The position numbers were made by a program, and so were the translations under genes. 6,594 nucleotides of DNA from assembly GCA_000436835.1 (NCBI GenBank), contig FR889129.1, forward strand, positions 5,306 to 11,899, given 5' to 3'. Below the pieces are notes generated by a model, which was given only the letters and a program-made list of their open reading frames with translations, did not search any database and had not been told where the DNA came from. Below are positions 5,521 through 6,594 of this stretch, in pieces. The DNA comes from Eubacterium sp. CAG:251. Lineage in GTDB: Bacteria > Bacillota > Clostridia > Oscillospirales > Acutalibacteraceae. Numbering within the stretch: the stretch's first letter is position 1; the number at the start of each line of letters is the position of its first letter.

Positions 5521-5542
5521 AATAATAGTTTAAACATTTTTA

Positions 5543-5574
5543 TTGAAATTTTTAACTTATTTTGGTAGTATAAT
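5543..5574 (+). promoter_or_regulatory. Likely promoter of the PAP2 gene
   Basis: A perfect -10 TATAAT is at 5569-5574. The best -35 by sequence is TTGAAA (5543-5548), but the spacer is 20 bp, longer than usual. An alternative is TTTAAC (5551-5556) with TATAGT (5574-5579) at 17 bp. Transcription would begin near 5581-5586, downstream of the 41-base hairpin. The SD GGAGG (5593-5597) stands a rather long 11 bases before the ATG. Confidence 0.5.
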
Positions 5575-5608
5575 ATAGTAATAAATAACAACGGAGGTTT
5601 TAAGCAAT

Positions 5609-6505
5609 ATGTATCCTATCTTGCTTACTCTGGGTGAAAATATCGACAAGGTTTTTTCATCCTTTGATTTGTGGGTTTTCCACTTTTTTGGCTCAATGCA
5701 ATGCACATTTCTAACATACGTTGCAAAATTTTTCACAACCTTTGGCGACGAGGGATTTATAATTCCGCTTGTTGTTTTGGGCGCAGTTCTTTGCTTATTT
5801 AAAAGAACGAGAAAATTCGGCTTATCTCTTATTTTCGCAGTAGTCATCGGCACACTTGTTACAAACATTGTGGTTAAACCTATGGTGCTTAGAGTAAGGC
5901 CTTACAATACGCTTCAGGGCAATGCAGATTATTGGAAATGGTATATCGGCGCCGGCGCACTCAGCGAGAGCGACTATTCATTCCCGTCGGGTCACACAAC
6001 AGGCGCTTTTGAAATCGCAACGGCACTTTTCCTCTGCTTCAAGAACGAGAAAAAGAAAATTGCTTATCTTTTCCCTGTAATTGCAGTTTGCACAATGGGC
6101 AGCCGTGTTTACCTTATGGTGCATTATGCAACAGATGTACTTGCAGGCCTTGTGGTAGGTATTGTTGCAGGCGTGCTCGGCTATCTCATTGCTAAGTTTG
6201 TCGTTAAATTTATTTTTGAAAAGACAAAGCTTGATAATATTGATTTAGGCAAAGTTCTTAAAAAGATAACTGACAAAACAAATGGCAAAGCCGCACCGGT
6301 TGCAATCGTTCTTGCAGTAGTTTGCATCTTCCTTTATGCATTTATTCCAAGCCTTACGGAGGGCGGCGACAAGGCAATCAGATGCGCATACAACGGCGAA
6401 TACGATTGCTACAACGAGGCAAGAGTTGACGATAAGGATTATCCGCCTATTGACGGCAAAAATTATTGCAAAATCCATTGGAAGCAGCTCAACGGCGTTG
6501 ATTGA
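5609..6505 (+). CDS. PAP2-family membrane phosphatase with extra C-terminal TM and Cys/His tail
   Basis: A 298-residue integral membrane phosphatase of the type 2 phosphatidic acid phosphatase family. Members remove phosphate from lipid phosphates such as undecaprenyl diphosphate, phosphatidate or phosphatidylglycerophosphate at the outer face of the membrane. All three motifs are intact: K90-x6-R97-P98, P126-S-G-H129, and S165-R166-x5-H172-x3-D176. Six helices fit the PAP2 core (about 22-43, 50-64, 70-89, 131-144, 152-164, 176-200), with KNEKKK (145-150) as a cytosolic loop. After a charged linker (203-228) there is a seventh helix at about 230-248 and then a 50-residue tail with C259-x7-C267-x19-C287-x2-H290, not part of the usual PAP2 core. 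By this topology the tail is extracytoplasmic. The exact lipid substrate cannot be told. The gene is monocistronic in view and bracketed by two 41-base hairpins. Confidence 0.9.
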   Translation: MYPILLTLGENIDKVFSSFDLWVFHFFGSMQCTFLTYVAKFFTTFGDEGFIIPLVVLGAVLCLFKRTRKFGLSLIFAVVIGTLVTNIVVKPMVLRVRPYNTLQGNADYWKWYIGAGALSESDYSFPSGHTTGAFEIATALFLCFKNEKKKIAYLFPVIAVCTMGSRVYLMVHYATDVLAGLVVGIVAGVLGYLIAKFVVKFIFEKTKLDNIDLGKVLKKITDKTNGKAAPVAIVLAVVCIFLYAFIPSLTEGGDKAIRCAYNGEYDCYNEARVDDKDYPPIDGKNYCKIHWKQLNGVD

Positions 6506-6512
6506 TAATTGC

Positions 6513-6550
6513 AAAAAATTAACCACCTGTATCAAGCGAGTACAGGTGGT
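6513..6550 (-). terminator. Hairpin with T run on the - strand, likely terminator of a leftward gene outside the window
   Basis: ACCACCTGTA (6522-6531) and TACAGGTGGT (6541-6550) form a 10-bp perfect stem with a 9-base loop. On the - strand it is followed by TAATTTTTT (6521-6513), a terminator layout. On the + strand it runs straight into CAGCGTG with no T run, so it is a poor standard terminator for the PAP2 gene, which ends 16 bases before the stem. Confidence 0.6.
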
Positions 6551-6591
6551 CAGCGTGTAGAAAAAATCCAATTACAAATTTCTACACGCTG
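6551..6591. repeat. 41-base hairpin repeat, copy 2 (right of PAP2 gene)
   Basis: CAGCGTGTAGAAA (6551-6563) and TTTCTACACGCTG (6579-6591) form a 13-bp perfect inverted repeat with a 15-base loop. Compared with copy 1, one A-T pair of the stem is G-C here, with both sides changed. The loop matches copy 1 at 11 of 15 positions when reversed and complemented, but at only 3 of 15 in direct orientation, so the copies are probably inverted. It directly abuts the preceding hairpin with no spacer. The window ends 3 bases later. Confidence 0.85.
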
Positions 6592-6594
6592 TCA

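Larger units (their letters stand above)
5097..5608. other. Divergent intergenic region (512 bases) with several hairpins and no credible gene
   Basis: This gap separates the leftward J-protein operon from the rightward PAP2 gene. From left to right it holds a weak promoter and palindrome for the J-protein gene, a GC-richer fold-rich block (5233-5347), a terminator-like hairpin (5357-5391), an imperfect hairpin (5414-5438: GGG/CCC, GC/GC and GTAC/GTAC around CAAC), a 41-base hairpin (5480-5520) and the PAP2 promoter. Several frames are open on both strands between 5130 and 5520, but they have no SD, overlap each other and encode nothing I recognise, so I treat the block as non-coding. Confidence 0.8.

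Noticed and set aside
5129..5521. Overlapping open frames of 66-97 codons on both strands in the J-protein/PAP2 gap
   Set aside because: They overlap each other and the hairpins, lack ribosome sites, and encode no recognisable domain. Openness follows from the composition of the repeat block.
5480..5523. Hairpin as an integron attC site (GTTGAAT at 5517-5523 fits GTTRRRY)
   Set aside because: The left end lacks RYYYAAC, the stem is perfect without the usual extrahelical bases, copy 2 lacks GTT, and no integrase is in view.
5480..6591. CRISPR array or transposon with transposase
   Set aside because: Only two repeat copies, 1 kb apart, with a PAP2 gene between; no spacers, no cas genes and no transposase.

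Overview
The window is a piece of an AT-rich bacterial chromosome, most likely from an anaerobic gut Clostridia lineage (Oscillospiraceae/Ruminococcaceae-like). The grounds are a Gram-positive-type PNPase, strong GGAGG ribosome sites, TAA stops throughout, A/T-rich promoters with extended -10 elements, a Lys-rich Fn3-tailed secreted protein, and a GC-richer intergenic repeat of a kind I associate with that group. No taxonomic search was possible.

Layout. Bases 1-1181 hold the 3' part of pnp (PNPase: second RNase PH domain, KH, S1), closed by a strong terminator. A near-perfect promoter then drives a single NAD(P)-binding SDR-type gene (1360-2382), again closed by a terminator. A third rightward unit (2529-3707) encodes a secreted protein with two beta-rich domains and a Lys-rich Fn3-like tail. 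It meets a leftward two-gene operon at a bidirectional terminator (3719-3752). That operon (5096 down to 3769) encodes a membrane-anchored J-domain protein and a small two-TM zinc-ribbon protein, with 11 bases between stop and start. A rightward PAP2 membrane phosphatase (5609-6505) closes the window.

The least ordinary part is the 512-base divergent gap at 5097-5608 together with the 89 bases after the PAP2 gene. The gap holds a palindrome near the J-protein gene, a highly foldable GC-richer block (about 5233-5347), a perfect 15-bp terminator-like hairpin with no gene to terminate (5357-5391), a smaller hairpin (5414-5438), and a 41-base hairpin (5480-5520). A second 41-base hairpin with 13-base arms and a 15-base loop of the same size lies on the other side of the PAP2 gene (6551-6591), with a compensating A-T to G-C change in the stem. 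The loops align best in inverted orientation. This pair is the main candidate for something undescribed: a structure-conserved repeat family bracketing a one-gene cassette.

Functionally, the genes look like separate transcription units (RNA turnover, a redox/epimerase-type enzyme, a secreted protein, a membrane chaperone pair, a lipid phosphatase) rather than one pathway. The J-protein/zinc-ribbon pair is the only clear operon.
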